Positions 1 to 42,000 are shown, counted from the first letter of the stretch. The stretch is DNA of 64,000 bases from Opisthocomus hoazin (GCF_030867145.1 NC_134434.1:6138001-6202000); one strand, 5' to 3'. The notes: generated by a model not told the origin, from the sequence alone. Program-made: numbers and translations.

Positions 1-1225
1 ATACTTACGAAGGGATTAGCTGTGACAAGAATGAAACCTGTTTGGAGTGTTCGCAATTTTGTATTAACTCGAGTCCTCCTGTAATCTCCAGCAGCATAAT
101 TCAAAGGGGGATGGTGTTATATTGCCTGTGTGGCCTGAGTTTCTCAGTCTGCTGCCTCAGTAGGATAAACCACGTAGTATGACTGCACTGCTTGGTGTTT
201 CAGTGACTTGCCATTTCTCAGAATTATTTTGTCTGAATCAATTTTTTTTTTCCCCTTTCAAAAGGTGATCCTGGGATCAAGGTATCTTACTGTGCATTCA
301 TAAGCTGTTGCCACTGTCCCTGTACCAGGTAACTTTCTTTGTTTCATCAAAAATGCCCTGAGAAATGCTTTCCTATTTCTTTATCTGTCTCAGTGTTAAT
401 TGCTTTATGAAGAAAATGACATGAAATGTTTATTTATATATATGTATGTAAAAATGTATTTTTAAATGGTTCTGTGACCTGAAAGGGAGGAAGGACCTGC
501 TTAAGAACACTTTTGAAAGTATTACAGCTGGCACTGTAATTTTAAAGCTTTCTTAAAACCTGGTGTCGTAACAGATGTATTTAACAATGTACTCTCGATT
601 ATTTATAGTTGAAGAAACATTTTTGGGATTGCAGTGTATCCACAGAGATAGTTACGAAGTATGGATCAGTTTAAACTGGAGAGTAGCTGTTTAGAAGAAA
701 TGCCTCTAATTCCATAATTTCTGTTAGTGGACTCTGCCTTGGCACTTGGCGAACTGGCTTTGGCTTCGGCCTAAACAAGTTTCACTTCCTAATACTTTTC
801 ACACTGGCCTCTCGGATCCCAAGCTTCCGCCCATCTATCTCCTGGACATCATCCCTGTGACTCCACACAGACCAAGCAGCTCTGAAGTGAGGCTCCAATC
901 CTACGAAGTACCAGGTTTAGTCAGCAGAAAGTTTTGGTGGAAGCCTCCCTGACTTTGAGTGCTCACAGGGCCCGAGTTGTTGAAGCTTTCCCAGCTCAAT
1001 CAAACGCTTTTCCTTTTGTGCCTGTGGCCATAGAGCACCCAAATTTTTTTATTTCTTTCCCAAGTGCTAAGTAAGTTCATAGCTTTTTCTTTGATGGTTT
1101 AGCTTAGCTACTGTTGTTACAGATAAAGATATTTTTATGCTGTGATATCAGTAAGATGATAGTGCAGCATAACGAGTCTGACTATTTCCACTAGTTCTTT
1201 AACCTTCTCTTTCTCTTATCTTCAG
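1..1225 (+). other. PRKAR1A: PRKAR1A intron 1 (3' part)
   Basis: This AT-rich DNA ends in a good pyrimidine tract and CAG at 1223-1225. There is no CpG island or promoter-like segment, so the promoter and noncoding first exon(s) must lie before the window. A less AT-rich patch at about 740-990 stands out mildly but shows no recognisable gene or repeat. Confidence 0.7.
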
Positions 1226-1227
1226 CA

Positions 1228-13580
<12,353 letters not shown>

Positions 13581-13766
13581 AACCTTCCTCCCTATCCAAA
13601 ACATGCTTCACGAATGCAGACTGCTTTATTACCCTTATGCAGAGCCACACCGCCACTGGCATTTGCAGCTTCCTGTCTGTTTAAAAAACTAAAAAAAAAA
13701 AGAAAAAATTGCTTTTCATGGCACTGTTTTTAATTTAGAGCATATTAGTTCTGTGCTCTCTGTCCC

Positions 13767-13772
13767 ATTAAA
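13767..13772 (+). terminator. PRKAR1A: Possible proximal poly(A) signal of PRKAR1A
   Basis: ATTAAA, the commonest variant signal, lies about 190 nt after the stop codon. It would give a short mRNA isoform. No strong downstream GU element is obvious. Confidence 0.3.
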
Positions 13773-14874
13773 TTAATAGAAAAGTTGTATGGAGATGTAT
13801 GCTCTTACGGCTTCTCTCTGTGCAACAGTGTCCAACTCGGGCACACGCAGCCTTGCTTCAGCGAGGGAGAGCGCTCCTGGTACCACGCCGATTGCCATAG
13901 CCTAAGCAGGTGACAGTACGGGGTGGGAGGGGGGGATTTTTTTTTTAAAGGTGTTTCTCAAATTGTTGGACAGATCTTAAGGCGCTGGTCATAATCTGCT
14001 GTATTTCTTTTCAAATGAGAACTGCCCTCGTAATTGAGCTTCTTGGGGCTTGGCGTTTTCTCTCTTTTTTTTTTTTTTTTTTTAAATTTTCTGGGTACTG
14101 TAATCCTGGGTTCAGTCATGAGGCATCAGCTGCTAAGAAAGCCACAGTTGGAATTTAACAGTTTAATTGTTCCTGTGTCTGCTGGTTTAAGATTGCTTGG
14201 TTATGTTTTTGTCAAGTGTAAATTGAAGCTTTCAAGATTAATAGTTCTGGTGAACTCCTGAAGTTGTTACTTAATTTGCTGACTTGCCGCAACTGTTGTT
14301 TTTTCATGTTCTTTCTTCAGCGATAGATATGCCATTTAAAACTCTTCCTGTTCAAAGTGGCAAGAACCAAATGTTACGTTAAAAGCCGAACTTTGGTCTC
14401 TAGTATGTAGATTGGTGTCAGAATGGTACAGCTGTGCTGCTGTTAGTAATGTTCAAGTACTTAGACTGGTGTAGAAATCGGAAGCAAAGATTTTATTTTC
14501 CCGGTGACTCTTGCGTGCTCTGTATTCCTCAGTTGACTTTTTAAAAAATGATTCTCAGTTCAGGTGACCGTTTGTTACCAGGGAAGATAAATGTGGAGTA
14601 TTTATGGCCAGCATCAGTTGCAGGTGGCAGGATTGCTGGTCTATGCAGATGCCGTTATTCTTGATAGAGAATGAGAGACAGAAAAAGTCAATGTTTTACC
14701 TTTCCAGCAACACTCAGTTATTTTTAACTCAGTCAATTCATAGTTTTTAAAATGGTTAATTATAAATCTAGTTTAAATACAAAAGTTGCATTCTCTTTCC
14801 TTGCTTATGGAATTCACATGACGCATATTTCATACTCACTCTTTTTTCCAAGTTCAGTATGCAACCTGATCTAG

Positions 14875-14961
14875 TTAGCAGTGTCCCTGCTCGCTGCAGG
14901 GGGGTTGGACTAGATGACCTCTAAGGGTCCCTTCCGACCCAAAACTTTCTATGATTCTATG
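14875..14961 (+). mobile_element. CR1 LINE 3' tail inside the PRKAR1A 3' UTR
   Basis: The segment contains GGGGTTGGACTAGATGACCT, then GGTCCCTTCCGACCC, and ends TCTATGATTCTATG, which is the classic CR1 3' end with its octamer repeat. It is in sense orientation to PRKAR1A and severely 5'-truncated. Confidence 0.9.
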
Positions 14962-15992
14962 TTGCGGAGTCTTAAATGTATTTCAGTATTTACCAGCTTT
15001 GTGTTCCATTATTCCGTGCGCACCAATTCTTCCCAAAAGTTTTTACTGAATTCCACGGTTCAATAATAGTAGGCGATTTTTAAGGTTTCCTTTCAACTGT
15101 AATTTATATAAAGTAGCCTAGGTTTGTATTTGGGAGTGACAGCAAGCAGTTCTGCATTTGTTGTGCAACTACTTCTAACAATGGGGCCCTCATTTTACTT
15201 CCTTTTGGAGATGATACGGATTCGAATTCAGCAGACTTTCTCCCAGGCACGTAGATAGTCGGAAAGAGTCTGCTAATTGATGCAAAATAATGCTGAGGGT
15301 ATCAAGCCTTTACAAAAGGTTTCAGGGTATTTCTGAACCTGAAATCCCAGTAATGGGATTGAAATGCTCGTGGTTTGAGTTCTCTGTTCAGAAGATGCTG
15401 AGTAGAGGATTTCTGCCAGAGTCCTTAAGGAGTAAGCAAATGCTACCTTTTTGGTTGGTGGGGGTTGTTTTTTTGGTAAAACTGTTTTCTTAAGTTTTGA
15501 CTTTATCCAGGTTTTTTCGTATGTGTTTTTTTTTTTCTTTGTGTTACTTTAAAGCACCAAAAACTGTAAACTAGTTAAAGCTCCACAAAAAATGCACATT
15601 TTTTTTATATGAAGCTTTCTAAGCAACTTTCACTACTGCATCTTTTTAGCTTGCTGTTTACTCCCTTTTGTAGTTTTACCTACAAGATTTTAAGATAAAT
15701 CAGCTAAGTCTGAGTTAATATTAATCACACTTATAGCTTTACCTTTGTGTGCAATTTAAATATGTTTGAAACCACAATTGGCATAGTTTTGCCTTAGCTA
15801 ACATTCAGGGCTTTAGAAGCAATTTTTTGCTAGTCCACCTTTAGCAAATTTACGAAATCTATTGCCCTAGAAAGCTATAGTCAACCAGAGGACCATTTTT
15901 GTATTGTTATCTGACTATATAAGTCTGATTTACTGTATGTGCTAATATATTCTATTCCTTTTGTTATAGATTGTTCTAATGGCAGGTAAAGC

Positions 15993-15998
15993 AATAAA
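15993..15998 (+). terminator. PRKAR1A: Probable distal poly(A) signal of PRKAR1A
   Basis: A canonical AATAAA lies about 2.4 kb after the stop codon in AT-rich DNA. A GT/T-rich stretch (CTCTTGTTTTTTCC) follows at about 16026-16040, as expected for a downstream element. Confidence 0.65.
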
Positions 15999-16015
15999 AT
16001 GATTTAAATTCTTAA

Positions 16016-18639
16016 ATTAAATCAGTCTCTTGTTTTTTCCTATCCCTATACTGTGTTTTCCTTTGGCCGTAGAGGATACATTATTAATGAGGTGGTAGAA
16101 GGCAAGAAGCTTAATGGCTTAGCTTTTGTGTTCGCTCTGGAGCCTTCAGGTCAAGTCCCAGCTGACAGCACAGCTGAACCTTCGCCTCTGGAGCCTGCAG
16201 GAGAGCTTGGTCCTATGCCCACGACCCGGGAACTTCTCTGGGGTCCTGGCGTTGGGTGCCCATGACTGCTTTTGAAGGGAGAAGGTACTTGCGTCTTGAG
16301 TGTTGACCTGAGTAGCAACTCGCGCTGCTTTGAGCTCTTGAGGTTGTTAATGCCCAGCCACTACTATTGGAGCTGATAAGCTTCTGTAAGTTGTCTCCTC
16401 CCACCTGTGCGTACCCTTAACAGAAGTTTTGAACATGTTATTAATCAGGAATGAGTTCTGGTGGACAGAGCGTGAGAAATAGGAGAGAGGAATATTCATA
16501 CTATGATGAAGTGGGGAAAAAAAACTTGAAGAGACGGGACGTGTTTTACATCTAGCTCTGAGAAAGCTATCGCCCGACTTAGAAGATACATTAAAAAGCT
16601 ACCATGTAAAGGAGAATAATAAGAAGAAAGCAACCTTGCAACCCCTGTTGGTGCACCAGCCATTCAAATATCTGTTGGTTTGTTTCCTTCATCCTGCCCT
16701 CCCTTTTCCCCCATCCCCTCAACCAAAAAAAAAGGGGGGGGTGTGTGAAAACACAACTAAAGTGAAACTTTAAAACTTCCAACCTTATAACTTTACTTTT
16801 AAACTTATCTTCTGTTGCCATGTTCTTCCTGTTCGAGCCAGCAGTCACCATTCCATGACACCGATCAAATTGATTTTGGGCTTGTCATATGTGCCCGAAA
16901 AGTCACCGGTAGAGGGAGATACAACGTTGGGAATGCAGCGTTCTGTACAGAAATAACGACTGCACTGTGCGTGCTGAGAGTGAGTTCAACCCTTTCATTT
17001 TCATCTGTTCTCTGTCCACAAGAGTATAAAGGTCTGTAAGTCCCCCAGCATCAAGAAATCTGTTTGTTTGATTGAGACGGTCTAAAACCTCGCTTTTGTG
17101 AAAGCTGCAAATGGAAGGATGGGGCTGAATCCCAAGTCAGAGACTAAAGGAGCCTGGTGTGGGGTTTGTTTTTTGGTTGGGGGTTTTTTTTCTAACCTTT
17201 GTGGCTTCAGAATATTGGAGGAATCTCTTCACTAAGTAGAAACACTCCAAACTTCCTCAGACATACAAATGAATAGAATAGGCACCTGCAGGGACACACT
17301 CCCATTACAACTACATCTCTCCTGGAGTTTTAGTTTGGAGATGGGCAGTCAATAGTAGAGTTACTGTGGAGTCCCCTGTGAAAAGCCATAGCTGTGGCCA
17401 AATGAGCTTCATTCCTTCCTTGTGTGATCCAGACACGTACTGCCACCAAGTTCCCTTTAGGCTGGGCAAAATTCACAGAATCACAGAATGGTGGGGGTTG
17501 GCAGGGACCTCTGTGGGTCACCCAGCCCAACCCCCTGCCCAAGCAGGGTCACCCAGAGCAGGCTGCACAGCACCGCGGCCAGGCGGGTCTGGAATATCTC
17601 CAGAGAAGGAGACTCCACAGCCTCCCTGGGCAGCCTGGGCCAGGGCTCCGTCACCCTCAGAGGGAAGAAGTTCTTCCTCATGTAGGATAGACTTCTTCAC
17701 TCTTCCTCACTTCCAATTCCAGCCCATGGGAAACCGAGGCAGCGATGGGTGCAGTGGCTTGCAGAGAACCTAACAACTGCTGCCTGACAACGGTTGTGCG
17801 ATGGTTTTGTTTATCCTAAAGGTTAGTTCAGAATGAGCTTCTACTAGATTGACTGGGGTTTTTTTCTTTTCTTCCTTAAGGGTGATAAATTATCAACAAA
17901 GTTCTCAACTTTCCCTACACTGCCAAAAAACTCAGTGCTATCGTTTGTGAACGGTTAAAGGGAAATTTATTAATCAGAGCTTCAGTAATGAAGTTATTCT
18001 TAAGCCTTGTTGTTGGGAGGCAACGGGAGAACTACGAATTGAAAGATCTACAGTAACTCCCTCCCCACGCTTTTCTGGTGTCCAGTTCCTACTGCGTCTC
18101 CTCCAAATGCACGGGGGTGGGGATGGGGGTGGGGAGTATACCATTTCTGTCTTCCAGGGATTTCTGCCAGCTTCAGCAATTTTTAAAGCTATGAGAAGTG
18201 AGATGACCTGAGATAGATTTTCCCCCCCCTTTGACAAAATGTTTTTACCAGAATTGGGTGGCTTCTTGAATTGTAAATACAGGCCTATGCCTCTGAGGAG
18301 TTTGTCTTGTTTTATTTTTTTCTTGGGGTCAAAGGCAATAGACACCTGCCTTTCTCTTATAACCAAAACTGGCTCTTCCACCCATGAGACCAGTGAAGTA
18401 GAAGCTGTTTTACTGTGCTGTGAGGCAGTGGGCTTTTGAGCAACATGCATGGACTGGAGTGGGCTGGTCATGGTTGAAGAGACCGAGAGGCAACGGATGA
18501 CGAATGCTCTGTGGATTCTCTTCAGTCTGACCATGCTGAATCAATCTTGTCTCGGGGGCAGGTACTGCCCTCGTGAAGTAAGATTGCTCTTTTCTCAAAC
18601 ACAGAGTCTTGATTACAGAACAGAGACTTAGTAAGAGGA
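16016..18639. other. Intergenic region between PRKAR1A and FAM20A
   Basis: The two genes converge here. The region contains one CR1 fragment (17472-17682) and a short purine/G run near 16728-16740. An open frame of 186 codons on the - strand (17974-18534) shows no recognisable domain. No RNA gene is seen. Confidence 0.7.
17472..17682 (-). mobile_element. CR1 LINE 3' fragment
   Basis: The + strand begins CACAGAATCACAGAATGG, followed by GGGACCTCTGTGGGTCACCC and later GGAGACTCCACAGCCTCCCT. This is the complement of a CR1 3' end, so the element lies on the - strand. It is nearly identical to the copies at 28010 and 63895, which implies a young subfamily. It encodes only the extreme C-terminus of the CR1 reverse-transcriptase ORF and is not autonomous. 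Confidence 0.92.
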
Positions 18640-19053
18640 AAAGGGTCTGGGCATCTCTTTATTCAAGCCTCATCCTTGGATTTAGTTTGTGTCCTTCCCT
18701 AGCAAGACCGAGGTCCCGTGCAGGTTGAGCAGACCAATGGCCACGTGTTCCCCTGCCGTCCCAAGGGCATGACCAGCTACAGAACAGGACGTCACTGCTT
18801 TTCCACCAGAGAGCTGGTATGTGGGGGGTGAAGGTCTGCTGCAGTCAGACCACAACTTCCCAACACACTGGCCAAGCACAGAAGCTTTGGCTGAGTACCC
18901 AGCATAGACGCCCAGTGTGATTCTTGAAGGTCTTCTCAAGAGTTCCCCCTCTCGGTCTCTGCAGGTGTTTGTAGATGGAAGTTACCAGCTATTAGAACTT
19001 GCCACTTGCCTTGCAGGGGTTTTCCCCACCTCTGAGCAGGAGTTAAGGGCTCT
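18640..19053 (-). other. FAM20A: FAM20A 3' untranslated region (minimum extent)
   Basis: This is the segment from the stop codon to just past the first canonical AATAAA on the - strand. No ORF or repeat is recognised. The end is inferred and the true UTR may be longer. Confidence 0.45.
18658..18663 (-). terminator. FAM20A: Probable poly(A) signal of FAM20A
   Basis: TTTATT on the + strand gives AATAAA on the - strand, about 390 nt downstream of the FAM20A stop codon. Others further away (for example 17966-17971) could give a longer 3' UTR. Confidence 0.5.
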
Positions 19054-35685
<16,632 letters not shown>

Positions 35686-36060
35686 GGCCGGAGCGGGGGA
35701 CCGGGAGCCGCGGGCGGGGACAGCGGCGGGAGCGGGGAGCAGCCGCCGCCTCCCGGGGCAGGGCGGGGGGGGGGGGGGGGGGGGTAGGGGCACCCCGGGG
35801 CGGGGAGCGGGGTGGGGTGGGGGGGGGGGGGATACCCCGGGGCGGGGAGCGGGGTTGTAGGGGGGGGGGAAGCCCGAGCAGCGGGGAGTGGGGCTGGGGG
35901 GCGGGTGCGGGGATGAAGGGAGCGCGGGGGGGGGGGGGTGCGGGTCCCGGGCTCTGCCGCCCTCCCCCCCCGCTGCCACCGGAGCGCCCGGAGCCGCCCG
36001 GTCTCCCTCCGCCTCGGGCGGGCTCCCCCCGCCCGCCCGCAGCCCTCGGCTGCTCCTGGG

Positions 36061-39000
36061 GGGCTTCACGCCCTCTCCCGAAGGTGGAAAAAACACCCCG
36101 AAGCCTTCGGGCGGGGGTTGGAAGCTGGGGGGGGGTCGCTGCGTTTGAATGCGGGGACGGGGGGAGGTCCGGGGGTCTCCGGGCAGAGCCCCGCTGGGTT
36201 CTGGGCTCGCAGCCCTTCTTCAGCGCATGGTTCAGGCTCTGCTTTTATTTCCTTGATTCCTAAAAAAATAGAAAAAACCCAAAAATATAGTCGAGGAAAC
36301 TCCTCCCTGCAGCTTGCTCGTGGGGGCTTGGCGGTGGGGGTGGGCTCGGGCTGGGACCCACTGAGCTCAGCACCCAGGGAGAGCGGCGTGGACCAAGGGA
36401 CAGGTTGAGGAGCACCAGGCCAAGGGAGGGGAACAGCGGAGGAACTGGCTGTAAACAAAGGAGCGTGACTCGGCTGGCCTGGCTCCGGCGCTCTGCTGAA
36501 GGGAGAACAGAAAATCAACGGCGGGAAGAGGGAAAAGTGGGTTACGAGCTCAGCTGGCTGGAGCAGGGTTGGGTTCTGCGCGCAGTGTGGTCAAGAGAGG
36601 CTCTGGGAGGTGTGCTGGGGTCGGGGGCTCGGGGCTGTCCAAGCAGGCGTCAGTGGCCGAGCATCTGTCCCAGAGCCGAGGATGCTCTGTTTGCCGAGGA
36701 GGGGCGAGGAGATGGTCCCCTGGGGTGGCCTGGGCTGTGGGTGGAGGGACCTGGAGCACCTCAGTCCCCTCGGTCGCTTGATACCTGGAAGACAGGGGCT
36801 AGTTCGTGCTCATGTTTAGAAATGCAATTCCAACATTGCTCCATCTTTTGATAGTTGACGAGTTTGGGGTTAAGGTTTGGGGGGCTTGCTCGAAGGCTTT
36901 GTTTCTATACTACCACGTTTTACGTCTTTTCCACAGTATGTCGGAAAAATCGTGAGCACGAAGTGCGGCTGCTGCTTCTACAGGCCGGCGAGGACCGAGG
37001 GGAGCAGGCGATGTGCTCCCCACACCGCTCTGCTGCTGCCCGGGGACACCGGCTGTGCCCACCCTTCTGCGCCCTGCGGGGACGCAATTGGGGTAACGGT
37101 GACGCTTGGATTCCTTTCTGCTCTAAGCGAGACATGAGGTAACAAGAAGGAAAATTTTAGGGTCCTGGCTGTGCTGGAAAGGCTTGGGGAGCGCTGGGCG
37201 GGCAGGGGCTCTGCTCAGAGGCACCAGGTTTGGGTCTGCGGGACGGGAAGGGCTCCCACCGGCCTTGGAGCTGATCCTCCTGATCGCAACGGAGAGAAGC
37301 AGCTTTCAGGACAGAAAATGGGCTGTAAAAAGGGGGGAAATGATCGCCAGCTCTCTGACCACGTTGCTCAGGAGGGAGCAAAGGGGTGCTGTGCCGCAGC
37401 GGCACGCTCTGCGCGGGGACACCCCGGTCTCCAGCCCTTCCACGGGCCGGGCGGCTTGGCAGCTTCCCCACGCCAGCGTCATCGCGAGCCCGATAACAAG
37501 CAGCGGCCTGGGATGAACAATGGGATTCTTCTTTTTTTTTTTTTCATTTTAAAAAAGATGAGATTAACCAGCAGAAGTTACCGAACTCTGGAATTCCACA
37601 AAGCCGAATGAATCACCAGGAACAAACGCTGCTCCGGGGCTGGCAGCCCGCTGAGGGGCACGCATGGACTCACTGTAAACGTAAAGAGCGGCTTTCGACA
37701 AACACTCTGTCAAAAAAACTGGCTGATACTTGCTTCGTTCTCAATCCTCCCTGAGCTGTTTCCCCGTTGCTAATCTCTCCCAGAAACCATTATTAAATGT
37801 TTCCTGGTTTGCGACGCTAATTCCGAACAAATGCATCAGGAGCAAAACATCCGCTGGGCCCGTCTCTTTGGGTTGTTTGCATGCTCCACGGGAAGATCGT
37901 TTCGCTTTCAAGGAGACTAATTCAAAAGAAACCAAAAGTAATACATCAATCCCATTAATCTGTATTAAACTGAAGCACTACGGTCCTTCCCAAGGTGGCA
38001 GTGACTGCCAGCTCCGAACACGCTGCAAAGCAAAATTTCCCTTCTCCTCATTATTTCAAACACCTCAGCGGTGCTCCCGTCCTGCCAGCGCTACCTGGGC
38101 TTTGCTGGCACGGCCACCAGCCCGGCGCCAGCTCCACGCCGTGGGTGGGAGTCCCGTGGGAGTGGGGGGGAGGGGGATCCCGCTGGAGCTCGTCTCCATC
38201 CCGCGTGCGTCCCTCAGCATCTGGCCGCGTTCTGGGTTCTTGGTTTGCTGCCTTTGCTGCCGGCCGGTGCCGGGACTGTGTGCTGGTCCCTGGGCTGGGA
38301 GGCAAGCCCTGATCCCACCTCAGCCCCAGCCGGGCTCATCCCAACAGGCTGGAACGGGCGGACGTGTTCCTAAAATTAACCTGCAAAAGCTGATGCGATA
38401 GGACACTGACAGCTAAAGTGGAATCAAGTCATCGTGTGGAATTACCGTGAGATGATTGGCCTCATTTACTATTTTAAGACGCAAAAAAAAGGTTCCCTCT
38501 TCCAGACAACTGCAATGGAGAAATATTCAGCGTAGAGGATGTCCCAAAACGTATCATTAAAGCTTTAAATAAATGTGTGATGACATCTCGTGTTAAAAAA
38601 GACTTCCTTTGTGTTTCAGGTAGGAACCAGCCAGGTCGTTTTCAAAGTCATTTTTTAATAAACAAAAGATATTCCTCTTGTTTTTCCAGACACGCAACTT
38701 AAAATATTTGGAGATGTAAGTATGTCATTTGAATTCTTTCACACATTATTGATTTAAAAATCATCTTCCTTAGAGATGCCTTTTACTTGCCGAAAGGTAA
38801 ATGCCTCTGTCTGCTGCTTTTTGTCTTTTTACTCTGCTTGAAATGCTGCAGAACTGACCCGGTCCCACCCTGCAGATTACGTTTGTAAAAGGGAGAAAGA
38901 GAGGAGAACTACCCCTTGCTCGCTGGCTCATTAATTACAAGGATTAAACGCCAAGGCAGCTACACGATGTTATAAAGAAAATGAAAATAGGAATCGGAGG

Positions 39001-42000
39001 AGCCAAGTTCTGCATTTGCTGCTTCGCTGCCACGACGTGTCTGAGCACATCGCAGTACGGCCACGCCAGAAGCCCATCCCGCGGCTCTGGTCCCAGTCCC
39101 AGTCCAGCTGGTCCAGGCAGGGCTCGGAGCACCAGGTCCAGCTTCTCCCTCTTTATGCACCGGGGCTGTTCCGTCCCAGCAGCAGCCCTGGTTTGGGGGG
39201 ACAGGGATGTAATGGGGGACAGGGAGACGCGGTGTGGCGAGGTAAGGGGATTGCTCTGCACATGGAGCTGCTGAAAACAGGCAATTCCAGTTTGTATTCC
39301 CTGTAAGGAAGGAGAAAAACCTGCAAGGAGCAAGGGAGCCTGGGGATGCGTTAGCACAGGGCTGGAAATAGAGGAAAAGCCGCAGCTTGGAGCCTCCCAG
39401 GGTACAACTGGGCTGGTCCACAGCTCTGCTGGAACGCGAGGTCGCGTCCGAGGCCTTTGCCGTTTCCCTGACCCCGTGATGCAGACGGTTTTGGCTGCCG
39501 TCGCAGCTCCGGGGTTCGCCGGGCTGGCCCCGCGTGTCCGGCTGCTCCCTCCCATCCTCCATGGTCCTTCGGCTGCGTGTCCCCTCTGGACCCTGTCGGG
39601 AGCCCCTCCGGACCCGGCCACCTCCGCTGCCCCCCTCTCACAGACCCTTTCCACCCGTAACGTCGTTTGGGAGTTGGAGACGCTGGCTCGGGCTCCTGCC
39701 CTACGTCAGATGCTCAGCGGTCGCATCCGACCCAGATTTTTGGCAAGGGAGGGCCGCAGATAGAGCACAGATGTGCTGGCCGCTGCGCTCAGGGCTCGGG
39801 GAGGTGCCCGAACCCCTCGCAGGGCTTCATCCTCCCCCTTTCCCCTCCGCTGTCGGGGTCGAGCGCCTGCTCCCAGCCCCGCTGCCAGACCCCAGCCCCG
39901 CTGGCTGGCAGCACCCAGTGGGAGATCCCCTCCTGCCTTCGGAGCAGCTGTTCCCCCTCGCCAGCTGCAGAGCCCCCTTTGCAGGGGCCAGGGTTTATTC
40001 CCCAGGTAAAAGCGAGGACAACACCTCCAACACCTCTCACGGGGCGTTCGGTGGGGTCCCCTCTGCCCCATCCGCCCCAGGGCTTGGGGTTTTTCGCCAC
40101 CGGTGTTGAGTGGAATCCCTCTCCAGTCTCTGCCGTGCTGCTTCGGTGGGGGAAGCGCCCGCCGTTGCTCTGGGCTGTCTCGCGCTCTGCCTCGGTTCGT
40201 AATTAAAAATGAAACATTTGGGTTAAGTGCTTGAATTAAGAACGCATTTTTGTTAGGTAACAATACAGAGGAAAGCCCTGGAGACCCTGATAGGGCAATT
40301 AGTGCCTCTCCACTTGCACTGGAGATGAAGCTTTTGACAGAGGAAGCCTGTTCACTCCAGAGGATTTTTTTCTTTTATAGGGTATAAAAGGAAGCGTTTA
40401 GAAACTTGCAAAGCAGGAAGGAAGTCTGAAGCCTCCTATGCTGCAGTAGGTGAGAGGTGCCCCAGGCACAACCCCCCCGCCAACACTTCCCGGTCCGACC
40501 TGCCAGGACCCGGCAGCAGCTCCCATCACCTCGTGGTTTCATCTTCCTCCTCCCGTCTACCTCTCCTGGCTGCTCTTCAAGGCTCGTCCCCTTGGCCTTG
40601 GCAAGCTCTCAGCCGCTCAGGGCTGGCGAGGCCAGGCAGTTCCTATCCTGCTTGGCAATTAGCTTTTGCACTGCGAAGGACGAACAAGATGAAACCACCT
40701 TCAGATTCCAAGACAGCTGGTGGTGTGTGCTGGAGATGTGTCCGGGTTGTCTCCTCCAGCACGGCTTCGCTTTCCCTGCCCCCACCTCTCTCCCCAGCTT
40801 GCTCAGCCCCAACATCAGACCACCTGCTCCCAGGAGGGACAATATGGATGGTGCCCACGTCAGGAAACCCTTGCCCACTGCATGAGGTCCGAGAAGGCTC
40901 TGGCTGTGCTCCCTGTGCTGCACAGGTGCCTGCTCTTCTCCAAAGTCCAGCTGATGGACACCAACCCTTGGAGCCAAAAAGAAGTCTGCAACAAGCAGAG
41001 CTGATGGAGAAGGGTGGTGGCGGTCTGCACGCAGCCCGACACGTGGCAGGACTGCCTGTTCTTGCCACTGCCTGCACGTCCCCTGCGGAGCCGGTGACAC
41101 GGGGCTGTTTGTCTTGGACGTGCTGGGATGGGCTGGAAAATGGCGTTGACCTCTTAAGCAACACTGGGGCTTTCGGCCATCCAGCCGGTGGCTCAGCTTG
41201 CTTTGAGTTTATGAGATCTGATTTCCAAGACAGTGAAGGCAAAACAATCCTCTCCAACAGCCGGACTCGCTGGCTGGCGTCGCCTTTGCCAGGGAGGAAG
41301 GGAGCAGCGTGTCTGTGTCACAAAAGGTTAAATGATCACAAATCACATTTCTTGTCTGCAGACGGTGCTGGGCTGTGCGCGCGCGTTCTTTAATCAGTAT
41401 TCGTTTTGTTGACTTACTTTTATTGGTAGTTAACTGTGTAATGGTCTCAGTGGAACATCTGGTCCATGATTTGAAAAGAATATTCTTCAACCCTTGCTGA
41501 CTGCAATTATTTTTGGATACAAGCGGAGTCTTTAGAGCCATTAAGAAGATAAAATGTAGATTGTTTGCAGATTTTTTTTATTTCAATTTTAATGCTTTTC
41601 AGAGAGAGGAACTTCTATTATTTTTTTCTATTGTGAGCAGTCAGTGCAGTGGAAACCAAGCAGGAGGGCTGCGAAGAGGCGCAGATGTTCCCTTTGCCAC
41701 TGGCTGTGTCAGGCACCCGAACCCGGGGCAGACGGTTTGAATCTCCCTCCAAAGCTGCTGTAACATTTTCCAGATCTTGCAATAGCTCATCTGTCCACCA
41801 GTTTCTTGGTAAAACCACTGAGGGTTGGTGTGGGACTGGCTACATAATGATTTAAAAGCGTGTCAGTGGATGGGACGAGGATTGTTTACAAAACAGAGAA
41901 AATGAAAGGCTCTGTGCTTGCTCCCACTGATGGGAAAATCACAGATGGATCCCAAACCTCCGGCTCCCAGCCCAGTACCAGTTCATCCAGACCACAGAAG

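Larger units (their letters stand above)
13581..16015 (+). other. PRKAR1A: PRKAR1A 3' untranslated region (approximate end)
   Basis: A long AT-rich stretch without a supportable ORF follows the stop codon. The AATAAA at 15993-15998 is the best distal poly(A) signal, giving a UTR of about 2.4 kb, in the range of long mammalian PRKAR1A 3' UTRs. A weaker ATTAAA at 13767-13772 could serve a short mRNA form. The region holds T tracts, including 14065-14083, and a CR1 tail at about 14875-14961. The end is inferred from the signal only. Confidence 0.75.

Noticed and set aside
740..990. Possible alternative 5' exon of PRKAR1A in intron 1
   Set aside because: The patch is slightly richer in GC and has a CAG|GTTTAG-like site near 912, but there is no acceptor or promoter signal strong enough to support an exon.
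17974..18534. 186-codon open frame on the - strand beyond FAM20A
   Set aside because: No domain, no splice link to FAM20A, and ordinary composition; it most likely occurs by chance in the downstream flank.
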